From Phycisphaerales bacterium (GTDB taxonomy: Bacteria; Planctomycetota; Phycisphaerae; Phycisphaerales; UBA1924), in contig JAJDDF010000014.1 in the NCBI GenBank assembly GCA_029260455.1, positions 1 through 56,422 on the forward strand: a DNA stretch of 56,422 nucleotides. Direction: 5' to 3'. The notes beneath the pieces were generated by a model, which worked only from the letters and a program-made list of their open reading frames with translations, did not search any database and was not told the DNA's origin. A program made the position numbers and the translations under genes. Below, in pieces: positions 16,181 through 24,883 of the stretch (position 1 is its first letter; every line of letters starts with the position of its first letter).

Positions 16181-17701
16181 ATGAGAGTGTTGATGCTCGG
16201 CTGGGAGTTCCCGCCGTTCATCTCGGGTGGACTTGGCACCGCGTGTTATGGGCTGACGCGCGCCATGGATCGCCTCGGGCACCACATCACATTTGTGCTG
16301 CCGCGCGCAGTCGACCAGTCATTTTCTTCGCATGTTGAAATGATCAGCCCGAGTACGACATCTGCTCCTTCCGGGAGCCAGCCCGCTCCAAAGACCGGTG
16401 GGGTAGGTGCATCTGCAGCAGATCAGGCAACGCTGGCTTCCGGCGGTGCCTCCGTGGACGACGTCACTCAAAATGCGTCGCTCACCGAATTCAAGCGCGC
16501 CACATTCCTTGGCCTTGATGCTCCCGGCGGTGAGAGTTCGGGCTATCCCGGCACAGGTTCGACCATCCCGCGCCACAAGACCATCACAGTGCGTGAGCTC
16601 GAGCGCCTGCGCAAGCTCGGGCAATGGCCCACCGGCGCCTTTGAAGTCGTCGAAGATGAAACACACGATGCGCTCGTGAGCGCCTTTGGTGGTAATGCTG
16701 AAGGATTGCGCGGTGGCGTTGCTCATGCTGCTGCGGGTGCAGATTATTCAGGCGATGTGCTCCACGCAGCGCGTGAATATGCAATGCTTGTGGTGAAGAA
16801 GTGCCGCGATGTGCCCTTTGAGGTGATTCACGCGCACGACTGGATGACGTATCCCGCAGGCATGGCTCTTGCGCGACTCACTGGAAAACCGCTTGTCACG
16901 CATATTCATTCAACAGAGTTTGACCGCTCGGGTGAACATGTTAACCAGCGCGTCTATGACATCGAGCGCCGCGGCATGCACGCTGCGGTGCGGGTGATTG
17001 CGGTGAGTCAACTCACAAAGTCGATCGTGACATCCCGGTATATGGTGGATCCGGATCGTGTGAATGTCGTATATAACGGCGTTGAAAATGACAGCGCTGC
17101 CTCCGCAGTACTCCCAAAGATTGAACACAAAGACAAAATCGTCCTATTCCTCGGGCGCATCACCATGCAGAAGGGCCCGGAATATTTTGTCAGCGCCGCA
17201 AAGCGCGTCTTGGAGAAACTCGAAAATGTCAAGTTCCTTGTCGCAGGTGATGGCAATCTTGCACGTCAAATGATCGAACAGGCCGCCGAGCTTGGCATTG
17301 GTCAGAAATTTTCGTTCACTGGTTTCCTGCGCGGCAAGGATGTTTCGCGCATCTTTCGCATGGCTGATTGTTATGTCATGCCATCCGTGAGTGAACCCTT
17401 CGGTATCGCACCACTCGAAGCGCTGAGCAATGACACGCCGGTGATCATCTCCAAGCAATCGGGCGTTGCAGAAGTGTTGACCCACGCACTGAAAGTAGAC
17501 TTCTGGGATGTTGAAGAAATGGCCAACAAGATTGTCGCGGTGCTCAAGCATCCACCGTTGAGCCAGACCTTGCGCGATCACGGCTCGATGGAATTGCGCA
17601 AGCTCACGTGGGACGGTGCCGCTCAGCGGTGCATAAATGTCTATCGCACATCGGTGGACGCGATGGACGGCGCACTGCCCGCGCCCGTGATGGCAAGGTG
17701 A
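16181..17701 (+). CDS. Glycosyltransferase, GT4/GT5-like (glycogen-synthase-like)
   Basis: 506 residues, GT-B fold. The start MRVLMLGWEFPPFISGGLGT is the N-terminal loop of GT4/GT5 enzymes, where GGLGT contacts the nucleotide sugar. The second half shows VVYNGVEND, ILFLGRITMQKGPEY-like text (VLFLGRITMQKGPEYF), LVAGDGNLARQM and the E-x7-E motif SEPFGIAPLEAL near the C-terminus. Between about residues 45 and 150 is an insert rich in Ser, Ala, Gly and Thr, which is longer than in typical family members. The substrate cannot be fixed; glycogen or cell-surface glycan synthesis is plausible. AAGGAGA lies before the ATG. The stop overlaps the lipB start as TGATG, suggesting translational coupling to an unrelated pathway. 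Confidence 0.85.
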   Translation: MRVLMLGWEFPPFISGGLGTACYGLTRAMDRLGHHITFVLPRAVDQSFSSHVEMISPSTTSAPSGSQPAPKTGGVGASAADQATLASGGASVDDVTQNASLTEFKRATFLGLDAPGGESSGYPGTGSTIPRHKTITVRELERLRKLGQWPTGAFEVVEDETHDALVSAFGGNAEGLRGGVAHAAAGADYSGDVLHAAREYAMLVVKKCRDVPFEVIHAHDWMTYPAGMALARLTGKPLVTHIHSTEFDRSGEHVNQRVYDIERRGMHAAVRVIAVSQLTKSIVTSRYMVDPDRVNVVYNGVENDSAASAVLPKIEHKDKIVLFLGRITMQKGPEYFVSAAKRVLEKLENVKFLVAGDGNLARQMIEQAAELGIGQKFSFTGFLRGKDVSRIFRMADCYVMPSVSEPFGIAPLEALSNDTPVIISKQSGVAEVLTHALKVDFWDVEEMANKIVAVLKHPPLSQTLRDHGSMELRKLTWDGAAQRCINVYRTSVDAMDGALPAPVMAR

Positions 17702-18399
17702 TGCAAGTGTCAACGGGCACGCAACTGCCGGTGATTGATCTTGGCCGTATGAATTACGCTGAGGCGTTGAAGGTTCAGCGCGAACATCACGCGGAGGTTC
17801 TGGCGCAACGCGATGATGTCGCGGGGGGAGTGGGGCGGTTGCTTCTTGTTGAACATGACCCGCCGGTGATTACGTTTGGACGCAGACCGGGTTCTGATCA
17901 ACATCTGCTCGCCGACGAGCAGCGACTGGAAGCACTTGGCATCGAGGTCCACACCACCGATCGTGGCGGCGACATCACCTATCACGGGCCCGGGCAACTG
18001 GTGGTGTATCCGATCATCGATTTGAACCGCGCTCACATGCGCCTGCACGACTACATGCGATGTCTTGAACAGTCGGTCATTGATGTGTGCGCGTCGTTTG
18101 ACATTGCTGCACAACGCGAGCAGAGTGCGACGGGTGTGTGGGTTGATGGAGCAGGCCCGAATGGCGCATCAGCGAAAGTATGCGCCATAGGCGTGCGCAT
18201 TCAACAATGGGTGAGCATGCATGGCCTGGCGCTCAACGTAACGACGGACTTGAGCCACTTTGAGTGCATCGTGCCCTGCGGCCTCACCGGGCGCACCGTG
18301 ACAAGCCTGCACCGGCTGCTTGGTGATGCCTGCCCAACAATTACCGAAGTCAAAGCCCAACTCACGCAAGCGCTGGAAGCGCAGCTTATTCCAGCTTGA
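17701..18399 (+). CDS. lipB: Lipoyl(octanoyl) transferase LipB
   Basis: 232 residues from the ATG at 17701, which overlaps the upstream stop; the frame's earlier start at 17608 lies inside the glycosyltransferase. LipB moves octanoate from acyl carrier protein to the lipoyl domains of 2-oxoacid dehydrogenases and the glycine cleavage system. The diagnostic segment RGGDITYHGPGQL is at 88-100. The catalytic lysine is Lys159 (GASAKVCAIG) and the catalytic cysteine is Cys193 (VPCGLTGRTVTSL). MHGLALNV (173-180) is the conserved HG strand. lipA is not in the window. The 3' end overlaps the convergent OmpH-like gene by 14 bases. Confidence 0.95.
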   Translation: MQVSTGTQLPVIDLGRMNYAEALKVQREHHAEVLAQRDDVAGGVGRLLLVEHDPPVITFGRRPGSDQHLLADEQRLEALGIEVHTTDRGGDITYHGPGQLVVYPIIDLNRAHMRLHDYMRCLEQSVIDVCASFDIAAQREQSATGVWVDGAGPNGASAKVCAIGVRIQQWVSMHGLALNVTTDLSHFECIVPCGLTGRTVTSLHRLLGDACPTITEVKAQLTQALEAQLIPA

Positions 18400-19018
18400 G
18401 ATCGTCGCGCACGTCTGCGGTAATGTCGGCATCATCTGGATACACTGCGGCAGCCTGGAACTTCACGATTTCCCATAAATCCCAGACATCTTCCGGTTGT
18501 TTTTTCTGATCATCAATGGGCAATGTTGTGCTGACGACGCAACTGAAGCCCATATCTTCTGCGATTGCCTCGGCGGATTCGAGCACCTGACTCAGCGCAG
18601 CGCGATAGTCAGCGAGATACATGGAGGTGCGGTGTTCTTCGAACGCGCCCTGAAACTCTTCGAGTTTCTCCCATGCATCATTTGTCTGCTGCCACAATTC
18701 TTGCCCCCGCGCCATTTCCTCTTCGCTGGCAGATTCGCGGTCAATTGCGTCGAGTTCCCGGCGGAGGCGCTCATACTCTGCGAGTGCGGCCTCATGACCT
18801 CGCGACCTGAGCGCGATAAGCCGTTCTTCACGGGATTCTGCAAAACGAGGCGATCTCGCGAGCTCGTCCGTCAAGTCCCAGATCGCGCACACCGCAAAGG
18901 GGGCGTCATCATCAGAGGAGCGCTCGGCAAATGCAGCGCGAATCGGCCCGGATCCCAAAAAAGCGCCAAGGGCGAGCAGCAGCGCCGCCCATAGCGCAAG
19001 ACGTTCGACACGGCTCAT
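18386..19018 (-). CDS. OmpH/Skp-like periplasmic protein, copy 2
   Basis: 210 residues from the ATG at 19018, with AAGGAG 8 bases upstream; the longer TTG start at 19036 would place that site inside the gene. The N-terminus is a signal peptide (ALWAALLLALGAFLGSGPIRAA region). Charged coiled-coil helices follow, with AALAEYERLRRELDAI and ELWQQTNDAWEKLEEFQG as examples, as in Skp/OmpH chaperones. The AVCAIWDLTDEL block after the signal and the C-terminal VYPDDADITADVRDDLKLE are shared with the next gene upstream (19060-19653), so the two are tandem paralogues. Skp-like proteins hold outer-membrane proteins in the periplasm, and a similar role is inferred here. The 3' end overlaps lipB. Confidence 0.65.
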   Translation of the reverse strand: MSRVERLALWAALLLALGAFLGSGPIRAAFAERSSDDDAPFAVCAIWDLTDELARSPRFAESREERLIALRSRGHEAALAEYERLRRELDAIDRESASEEEMARGQELWQQTNDAWEKLEEFQGAFEEHRTSMYLADYRAALSQVLESAEAIAEDMGFSCVVSTTLPIDDQKKQPEDVWDLWEIVKFQAAAVYPDDADITADVRDDLKLE

Positions 19019-19059
19019 AGAATCATCTCCTTGCAATACTTTCGATATGCATAATGCAT

Positions 19060-19653
19060 CTACTCAAGTTTCAGATCGTCGCGCACCTCTTCGGTGATGT
19101 CAGCGTCTTCAGGATAGACGAGCATCGGACGCGCAAGGAATTCACCCGCGGGGTTTTCGCCGATCTCATCATCGGTGCGCGAGGATGACACCACATAGTC
19201 ATAGCCCAGGTCTTCTGCAACGGCGCTCGCGGACGTGCGCACAAGGTCGTAACACTCCTTGACTTGCTCACGCATGAGATCTGACACTTCGAGCTGCGCC
19301 TGTTGATTGGCTTGCTGCAGGCGCTGTTGCAAGTTCTGGTATTCCTGCTGCAAACCGGATAGATCTTCACCCGCAGCAGCGGCGGCTTGCCCACGACTTT
19401 GGATGTCTGCCATTTCATCTGCCAGAGGCTGGATTGATTCTTGCTTCAACCGCGTCAGTTCTTCCCGCGCGGGCCTGAAGCGATCAGATTCCATCAATTC
19501 GTCAGTGATGCTCAATGTTGCGCACACTGCAATCGCATGATCATCATCTGCGGCGAATCGCGCTGAGGCTGTTCCATTCCAGGGTGCCCGAAGTGCAATC
19601 GCACATGCAAGGGCCGCAATGGCAACAGGGAAGAGTCGTGAAGGTCGAGTCAT
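19060..19653 (-). CDS. OmpH/Skp-like periplasmic protein, copy 1
   Basis: 197 residues: signal peptide (LFPVAIAALACAIALRAPW), then AIAVCATLSITDELMESDRF. Next comes a long coiled-coil with Gln-rich heptads (LQQEYQNLQQRLQQANQQAQ, near residues 100-120), a second helical part, and the C-terminal LVYPEDADITEEVRDDLKLE. It is a paralogue of the gene at 18386-19018, which follows after 41 bases. The pair lies just downstream of the SppA-type peptidase read in the same direction, suggesting an envelope protein-quality unit. The OmpH/Skp assignment rests on architecture and coiled-coil content rather than on a strict motif. Confidence 0.65.
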   Translation of the reverse strand: MTRPSRLFPVAIAALACAIALRAPWNGTASARFAADDDHAIAVCATLSITDELMESDRFRPAREELTRLKQESIQPLADEMADIQSRGQAAAAAGEDLSGLQQEYQNLQQRLQQANQQAQLEVSDLMREQVKECYDLVRTSASAVAEDLGYDYVVSSSRTDDEIGENPAGEFLARPMLVYPEDADITEEVRDDLKLE

Positions 19654-19731
19654 CTCTACATTCTCCGAATAAATGGATGTTTCAAGCGCGGCGTCCGTCG
19701 CGGCGCGTCTCTATCAAGCAATCGAAAAACA

Positions 19732-20748
19732 TTAGTACAGGCCAGGTGCCCACAGGTAATACGCTGTCGGCGGGTGTCCACGAGTGAATTGCTCCAAAGC
19801 CATACCGACCGGGTTCGTCCAAGGATTCACCTGCGGCGTTGGCAGCACCGCCGAAGCATAGGCCGATCGCACGGTCGCCCCCGCCGCGTGATATTTCACG
19901 AGCCGTGCTGTTGGAAGCTCTGCTAGTTCCTTGGCCGCCTCAAAGGCCTCGCGTACGCCGCCGAGGCCGTCGATCAATCCATGTTCGAGTGCCTGCCTGC
20001 CAGTGAAGACGCGACCATCGGTCAGGTCAGCAAACTCCGATGGATCAAGATCAGGCCGGCGCTCGCGCACGGTGTTGGAAAAATCTTCGAACATCTGATC
20101 GACCAGCCCCTGCAAAATCGCATAGTGCTCTGCTTTTTCTGGCTCGAAGGGACTGGCAAGATTCTTGTTGGGCCTAGAAACAACTGCTCGCCCAGTGATA
20201 CCGAGACGATCCATGCCCTTCGAGAAGTTGAAGGTTTGCATGAGTACGCCGATCGAACCGGTGATCGTCGAAGGCTTGGCAATAATGCGATCACACGCCA
20301 GCGCAAGGTAATACCCGCCCGAGGCAGCGACATCAGCTTCTGCGGCAATCACCGGCTTCCCGGTGCGCTCACGAAAACGCATGACCTCTGTATACACCGT
20401 GTCGGTGGCAGCGACCGTGCCGCCCGGCGAATTGATGCGCAGGATGACCGCTTGAACATTCGCATCTTTTTCTGCCCGCGACAAACTCGCCACTAGGTTG
20501 TCGACGACATTGCCCGACTGCGAAATAAGCCCCGCTGAGGGGATATGCGAAATCATGCCCGTGACATCGATCAGGGCAATCTTTGGGGCGCTCCCTGATG
20601 TCCCCGGATCCGCAAGGACTTCTGTCTCTGATAGTGCACCATCGCCCGGCGCGAGATCGATCGTAAATTTGCTTGGCAGGCACGCGGTGAGCGTCATCAG
20701 CAGGGGCAATACCAAGACCAGATTGCAGCGGGAGGTGCGTGACATCAT
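19732..20748 (-). CDS. sppA: Signal peptide peptidase SppA-type serine protease, lipoprotein
   Basis: 338 residues, family S49. It degrades cleaved signal peptides and other membrane-associated peptides with a Ser-Lys dyad. The N-terminus has a lipobox LTAC, with Cys23 as the lipidated residue, which is unusual because most SppA proteins use a membrane helix. The catalytic Ser143 is in AEADVAASGGYYLALACD. The general-base Lys195 is in RPNKNLASPF, 52 residues later, the same spacing as Ser147/Lys199 in the Bacillus enzyme. LRINSPGGTV (103-112) is the oxyanion region. Either of two adjacent ATGs could be the start. It is divergent from rsmH, with only 26 bases between the two start codons. Confidence 0.9.
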   Translation of the reverse strand: MMSRTSRCNLVLVLPLLMTLTACLPSKFTIDLAPGDGALSETEVLADPGTSGSAPKIALIDVTGMISHIPSAGLISQSGNVVDNLVASLSRAEKDANVQAVILRINSPGGTVAATDTVYTEVMRFRERTGKPVIAAEADVAASGGYYLALACDRIIAKPSTITGSIGVLMQTFNFSKGMDRLGITGRAVVSRPNKNLASPFEPEKAEHYAILQGLVDQMFEDFSNTVRERRPDLDPSEFADLTDGRVFTGRQALEHGLIDGLGGVREAFEAAKELAELPTARLVKYHAAGATVRSAYASAVLPTPQVNPWTNPVGMALEQFTRGHPPTAYYLWAPGLY

Positions 20749-20774
20749 CCGGGCAGTGTAAGGTCTAGCCCATC

Positions 20775-21737
20775 ATGGAGTCTCATCCCCCATCATCTCC
20801 GGGTCCCGCGCACGAAGCAGTGCTCCTCCGCGAGGTGATCGATCTGCTATCACCCGGCGCGGGCGAGGTCATCCTTGATTGCACCGCGGGCGATGGCGGG
20901 CACGCTGCGGCCCTGGGCCGGGCGCTTGGTGAGATCGGCACTGTGATTGTGTGCGATCTCGATGCGGGGTGCCTCGCGCAGGCTGCAGGAGCTGTTCGAG
21001 GGGCAGTTGCTCCGGGCGTCAACGTTGTTGAGATCAATGCGAATTACGCCGAGGCACCGAGGCGTCTTGTTGACCTTGGGCTCGCGGCGAACCTCGTTAT
21101 TGCGGACCTCGGTTTTTCCTCCCGGCAGATGGACGATGCCGAGCGCGGTTTTTCCATTCGGCGAGATGGCCCCCTTGATATGCGCTATTGCCCCTCTGGA
21201 CCAACCGCGGCGGATTATGTCAACACCCTGCCAGCGGGTGAACTCGAAGACATTCTTCGCGATCTTGGCGAAGAGCGCAAAGCACGCGCGATCGTTTCAA
21301 AGATTCTCGCAGCGCGCGAGGAGCAGCCGATACAAACAACCGGTGAATTGGCGGCGATCGTCCGTGCAGTCGTGGCTCCTTTCGGTCGGAATCGCACACA
21401 CAAGATTGATCCCGCAACGCGAACCTTTCAGGCGCTTCGTATCGCAGTGAATGACGAACTGGGCAATCTCGATGCGCTTCTCTCAGCGGTAACTCGTCAG
21501 GCGGCGCAGCGCGCTTCCGGCGCTTCTGGTGGGTGGCTTGCCGCTGGGGCCAGAGTTGGTGTCATTTCGTTTCATTCGCTTGAAGATCGCCGGGTCAAGC
21601 AGGCGTATTCCACAGTGGCTGGGCGTGGTTGTGGGCGTCTTTTGACGAAGAAGCCTGTCGAAGCATCAGCCGAAGAAGTGGCTCGCAATCCCAGATCGCG
21701 TTCGGCGAAATTGCGTGTGTTGGAGTTTATCTCGTGA
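20775..21737 (+). CDS. rsmH: 16S rRNA (cytosine-1402-N4)-methyltransferase RsmH
   Basis: 320 residues. It methylates N4 of C1402 in the 16S rRNA decoding site. HEAVLLREVIDLL, the SAM loop DCTAGDGGHAAAL, LGFSSRQMDDAERGFS, the RTHKIDPATRTFQALRIAVN block and VISFHSLEDRRVKQA are all classical MraW/RsmH motifs in the right order. It opens the division/cell-wall cluster, but mraZ, its usual upstream partner, is absent and sppA diverges instead. The SAM loop lies near residues 38-50. The length is as expected. Confidence 0.96.
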   Translation: MESHPPSSPGPAHEAVLLREVIDLLSPGAGEVILDCTAGDGGHAAALGRALGEIGTVIVCDLDAGCLAQAAGAVRGAVAPGVNVVEINANYAEAPRRLVDLGLAANLVIADLGFSSRQMDDAERGFSIRRDGPLDMRYCPSGPTAADYVNTLPAGELEDILRDLGEERKARAIVSKILAAREEQPIQTTGELAAIVRAVVAPFGRNRTHKIDPATRTFQALRIAVNDELGNLDALLSAVTRQAAQRASGASGGWLAAGARVGVISFHSLEDRRVKQAYSTVAGRGCGRLLTKKPVEASAEEVARNPRSRSAKLRVLEFIS

Positions 21738-21842
21738 ACTGCGGACGGGCAGCATAATCGCTGCACGACTCCGATTGAGAATCTCGATTCGTTGACGGTG
21801 CACTTTGGCAAGGACGCTGGGGTGAACCCGCCGACGTAGAGC

Positions 21843-22616
21843 ATGGATGCGAGTATGTCGCGCGAGCAGAAACTGGCGTTGGTGTTGGGCTTTGCCATTG
21901 TGCTCATTGTGGGCGTGCTGGTGTCGGATCATCTTTCCGATGCGGGCATGGCGCATGTCGAGAAGATCACCGCGCAACCATCCGCGCCTGCCTTTGGCAG
22001 AGGTGATGCTGTTGAACCCATATCCCCGCGCCTGCTCGATGGCGCGACACTTGCACAAGCGAATCAGGAGACGAGTGCCTTCGAGCGCATTACAACGGGC
22101 ATGCACAAGGCCGTTAACGGCCGTGTATATGCTTTTCGCAATCAGCCGCCGCCGGCAGCATTTGAAACCCGCACGATCCCCGTCTTTGAGATGGGCGGAA
22201 CGCCTGATGTTGCTTCGGCGCATCCCAAACCCGGGCGCACCTACACGATCAAGCCAAGCGACAGTTTGTGGGTGATCGCACAGCGTGAATACGGCGAGCC
22301 CCAGCTTCACCGCGCACTCGCGAACTACAACACTATTTCTGGTGATCTTCACATCGGCGACACGATCATCTTGCCCACCATCGACATGCTCACGGGTGCG
22401 CCAGCGCCAATCAGGACGGTGCCGCCCACTCCTCCGAAGCCAGACACTACCGCCAAATCCCGGCAGTACACCATTCAAGCAAAGGACACGTTGAGTGAAA
22501 TTGCACAGCGCGAACTCGGCACCATCAAGCGCATGGACGAAATCCTTACACTGAATCCCAGTCTCGACAAAAACAATGTTCGCGTAGGAGCGAAAATACT
22601 CTTGCCCGCAAGGTGA
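21843..22616 (+). CDS. Membrane-anchored protein with two LysM domains
   Basis: 257 residues. A membrane helix lies at about 10-28 (KLALVLGFAIVLIVGVLVS), after a short cytoplasmic N-terminus. A linker of about 100 residues leads to LysM 1 at 132-178 (RTYTIKPSDSLWVIAQREYG ... IGDTIILP). After a Pro-rich spacer comes LysM 2 at 207-255 (RQYTIQAKDTLSEIAQREL ... VGAKILLP). LysM modules bind the GlcNAc-containing glycan of peptidoglycan. Between rsmH and ftsL/ftsI this suggests a division- or elongation-linked wall-binding protein, which would fit organisms whose peptidoglycan was long overlooked. No hydrolase domain is present. Either ATG at 21843 or 21855 could be used; ftsL-like begins 3 bases after the stop. 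Confidence 0.85.
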   Translation: MDASMSREQKLALVLGFAIVLIVGVLVSDHLSDAGMAHVEKITAQPSAPAFGRGDAVEPISPRLLDGATLAQANQETSAFERITTGMHKAVNGRVYAFRNQPPPAAFETRTIPVFEMGGTPDVASAHPKPGRTYTIKPSDSLWVIAQREYGEPQLHRALANYNTISGDLHIGDTIILPTIDMLTGAPAPIRTVPPTPPKPDTTAKSRQYTIQAKDTLSEIAQRELGTIKRMDEILTLNPSLDKNNVRVGAKILLPAR

Positions 22617-22619
22617 TTC

Positions 22620-22937
22620 GTGCTGCTCAAGCTCTCACTCGTTGTCATGGTGATCGCAGCAACGGGTGCTGGCCTGCTTACGGTGCGCCAGCAACGCCTC
22701 GAAGCCGTGCATGACATGGCAGAAGCCCTCGATCGCGCGGCTGCACTCGAGCATCAGGTCTGGCGCATGCGCATCGAAGCTGCACGACTCACGAGTCCGC
22801 AGCATGCTCACGAGATGCTCGTGCGCCTCGGTGAAACACAACCGGTTGTCGTGCCGTGGGTCGATTCATTCACTGCCGCGATCAATGACTATCAGTTCGC
22901 GGCGGAACCGGCCCCTCTGCGTGATGAGTCGCTATGA
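22620..22937 (+). CDS. FtsL-like small division protein
   Basis: 105 residues from a GTG start at 22620. It has one membrane helix right at the N-terminus (LLKLSLVVMVIAATGAGLLT), then a heptad-like helix (RQQRLEAVHDMAEALDRAAALEHQVWRMRIEAARL) and a short tail. This bitopic, coiled-coil layout, plus the position between rsmH and ftsI, is that of FtsL. FtsL has little sequence conservation, so architecture and synteny carry the assignment. It would form a complex with a DivIC/FtsB partner to activate the septal synthase. The last four bases (ATGA) are shared with the start of ftsI, indicating coupled translation. Confidence 0.6.
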   Translation: MLLKLSLVVMVIAATGAGLLTVRQQRLEAVHDMAEALDRAAALEHQVWRMRIEAARLTSPQHAHEMLVRLGETQPVVVPWVDSFTAAINDYQFAAEPAPLRDESL

Positions 22938-24883
22938 GTACTGCGCTGCAGAGCTTTCACGAATCACGTGCCAAGCGTGCGGATCGCATCGGCAGGCTTG
23001 CTATTGCCTTCATGTTGCTCGGCCTTGCCGTTGTACTGGGCCGGGTCATTCAATTGCAGATGTCACCAAGTGATCGTCTTTCACGCTTTGTTGGTGAACG
23101 CACAAGCCATGCAACGTATATGGCGCCGCGCGGCGATGTGCTTGATCGGCGCGGCCGCGTTATGGCTGCAAGCATGAGTGGCATGCGCATATTTATCGAT
23201 CCGTACATGCTTGGGGAACATGACATCGCACAACGTGATGAAGCGCAGGTTGCGCAGCGCATCAATGAAGCGGTCATTTCTCTTGCTGGCATTCTTGAGG
23301 TCGATGAAAGCGATATTGCGGATCGTATTATCTCGCGCATCGTGACCAATGAACGCCGCGTCGCACAAGGACAAAACCCCATTCGGTATGTCTCGGTGGG
23401 TAATGTTCTCACGGATGCGCAGCTCGCTCGCGTGCAGACACTCGACATTCGCGGGTTGCATCTTGAAGAGCGCCTTGTGCGCGAAGTGACCGCATCGAAA
23501 GCAGCAGCATCAATCATTGGCCTGGTTGGTACAGATCATGATGGCCTGCTTGGTGCAGAGCGTCGCTTTGACGCACAGTTGCAGCCGCGCGACGGGCGCA
23601 TTGACTTTGTGCGCGATGCGATTGGCAAGCCGCTTTGGGTTGAGCAAGGACGCTATGAAATTGGTCAGCGCGGCAAAGATATACGCCTGTCGATCGATCT
23701 TGCCTTGCAGGAAATGGCGCTCGAAGAACTGCAGCGCGGTGTTGAAGATGCAGATGCCGCGGGCGGACGCCTCGTGCTTGCAGACCCTGCGACCGGCGAA
23801 GTGCTCGTCATTCTTGATTACAAGCGTGACATTCCAGGTCTGATCGATTATTCACCAGAGACATGGACGAACACTGTCGCATCTGGTGAGCAGACGCGCT
23901 TTCGAACCATTCGGCCTGATGAAAGTCCAGTTGGTGTCCCGATGCGCTCACGCTGTGTCGAAGATATCTATGAACCCGGTTCAACATTCAAGTGTTTCAT
24001 GTGGTCAGCCGCGCTCGAACGCGGCAAGGTCCGCGCCGATGAACGTTTCAATGTTCACAAGGGCAAATGGCGCAATGCCTATGGACGTTTGCTTCAGGAT
24101 GTGAGTCCAAAAGATGAGCTCACGTGGACCAATGTGCTTGTCAATTCATCGAATATTGGCATGACGCAGGGTGTTGATCGCCTGAGCTTTGTTGAGGCGC
24201 GAGAAGCAATCACTCGCTTCGGATTTGGATCGAAGACAGATATCGGCTTGCCCGGTGAATCGGCTGGCCTCGTCACATCCGCAAAAAATTGGAGTAAATA
24301 CACGCAAACCAGCATCGCAATGGGCTATGAAGTTGCCGTGACGCCCGTGCAGATGGTGCGCGCATTTTCTGCCTTTGCTCGCCATGATGATCGCGCAGGC
24401 ACGCTGCCCGAACTAAGCTTGCTTGCCCTTCAATCAGAAGCTGTTGCGCTCCAGCTGCGCCGCCGCGTGCTGCCAACAGAAATTGCGATGCTCGCCCGCC
24501 GCGCCATGGTACAGGTGGCAGAGAACATGCTTCGTGTCATGCGTCGGCGCAATCCTAATGATGATGGACTTCGTGGCGTACAGATGTTCGGCAAATCAGG
24601 CACCGCAAAGATCGCGCGCCCGGATGGCAAGGGCTATTACGAGCAATACAACTCAAGCTTTGTCTCTGGTGCCCCTGTTGGCTCACCGCGACTGGTCGTG
24701 CTTGTTGTGATTGATGACCCTGGGCCCGAATTGATCAGAAGGCGCCAGCACTATGGCTCGCAGGTTGCCGGGCCAGTTGCGGCACGCGTGCTCAAGCGCG
24801 CACTCGAATACTATGGCGTGCCCAGCGGCCCACTTGATGACAATCAACGGAACCGGATGGCTGCCGCCGACCGCACGAATTAG
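22934..24883 (+). CDS. ftsI: Septal peptidoglycan transpeptidase FtsI/PBP2-like (class B PBP)
   Basis: 649 residues. A membrane helix at 22-40 is followed by the pedestal domain, which opens with YMAPRGDVLDRRGRVMAAS (the RGxIxDRxGxxLA motif). The transpeptidase domain has Ser350-x-x-Lys353 in EPGSTFKCF, S406-x-N in NSSNIGM and Lys554-Ser-Gly in FGKSGTAK. It crosslinks septal peptidoglycan and works with an FtsW glycosyltransferase, which is not in the window. No PASTA domain is visible. The start overlaps the ftsL-like stop as ATGA. The stop overlaps the convergent ntrC-like gene by 4 bases. The retained active-site triad argues that this bacterium makes crosslinked peptidoglycan. Confidence 0.93.
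   Translation: MSTALQSFHESRAKRADRIGRLAIAFMLLGLAVVLGRVIQLQMSPSDRLSRFVGERTSHATYMAPRGDVLDRRGRVMAASMSGMRIFIDPYMLGEHDIAQRDEAQVAQRINEAVISLAGILEVDESDIADRIISRIVTNERRVAQGQNPIRYVSVGNVLTDAQLARVQTLDIRGLHLEERLVREVTASKAAASIIGLVGTDHDGLLGAERRFDAQLQPRDGRIDFVRDAIGKPLWVEQGRYEIGQRGKDIRLSIDLALQEMALEELQRGVEDADAAGGRLVLADPATGEVLVILDYKRDIPGLIDYSPETWTNTVASGEQTRFRTIRPDESPVGVPMRSRCVEDIYEPGSTFKCFMWSAALERGKVRADERFNVHKGKWRNAYGRLLQDVSPKDELTWTNVLVNSSNIGMTQGVDRLSFVEAREAITRFGFGSKTDIGLPGESAGLVTSAKNWSKYTQTSIAMGYEVAVTPVQMVRAFSAFARHDDRAGTLPELSLLALQSEAVALQLRRRVLPTEIAMLARRAMVQVAENMLRVMRRRNPNDDGLRGVQMFGKSGTAKIARPDGKGYYEQYNSSFVSGAPVGSPRLVVLVVIDDPGPELIRRRQHYGSQVAGPVAARVLKRALEYYGVPSGPLDDNQRNRMAAADRTN

Noticed and set aside
19035-19060. 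ATGCATAATGCAT considered as a dif recombination site
   Set aside because: It lacks the two 11-base XerC/XerD arms around a 6-base centre; only the AT-rich look is shared.
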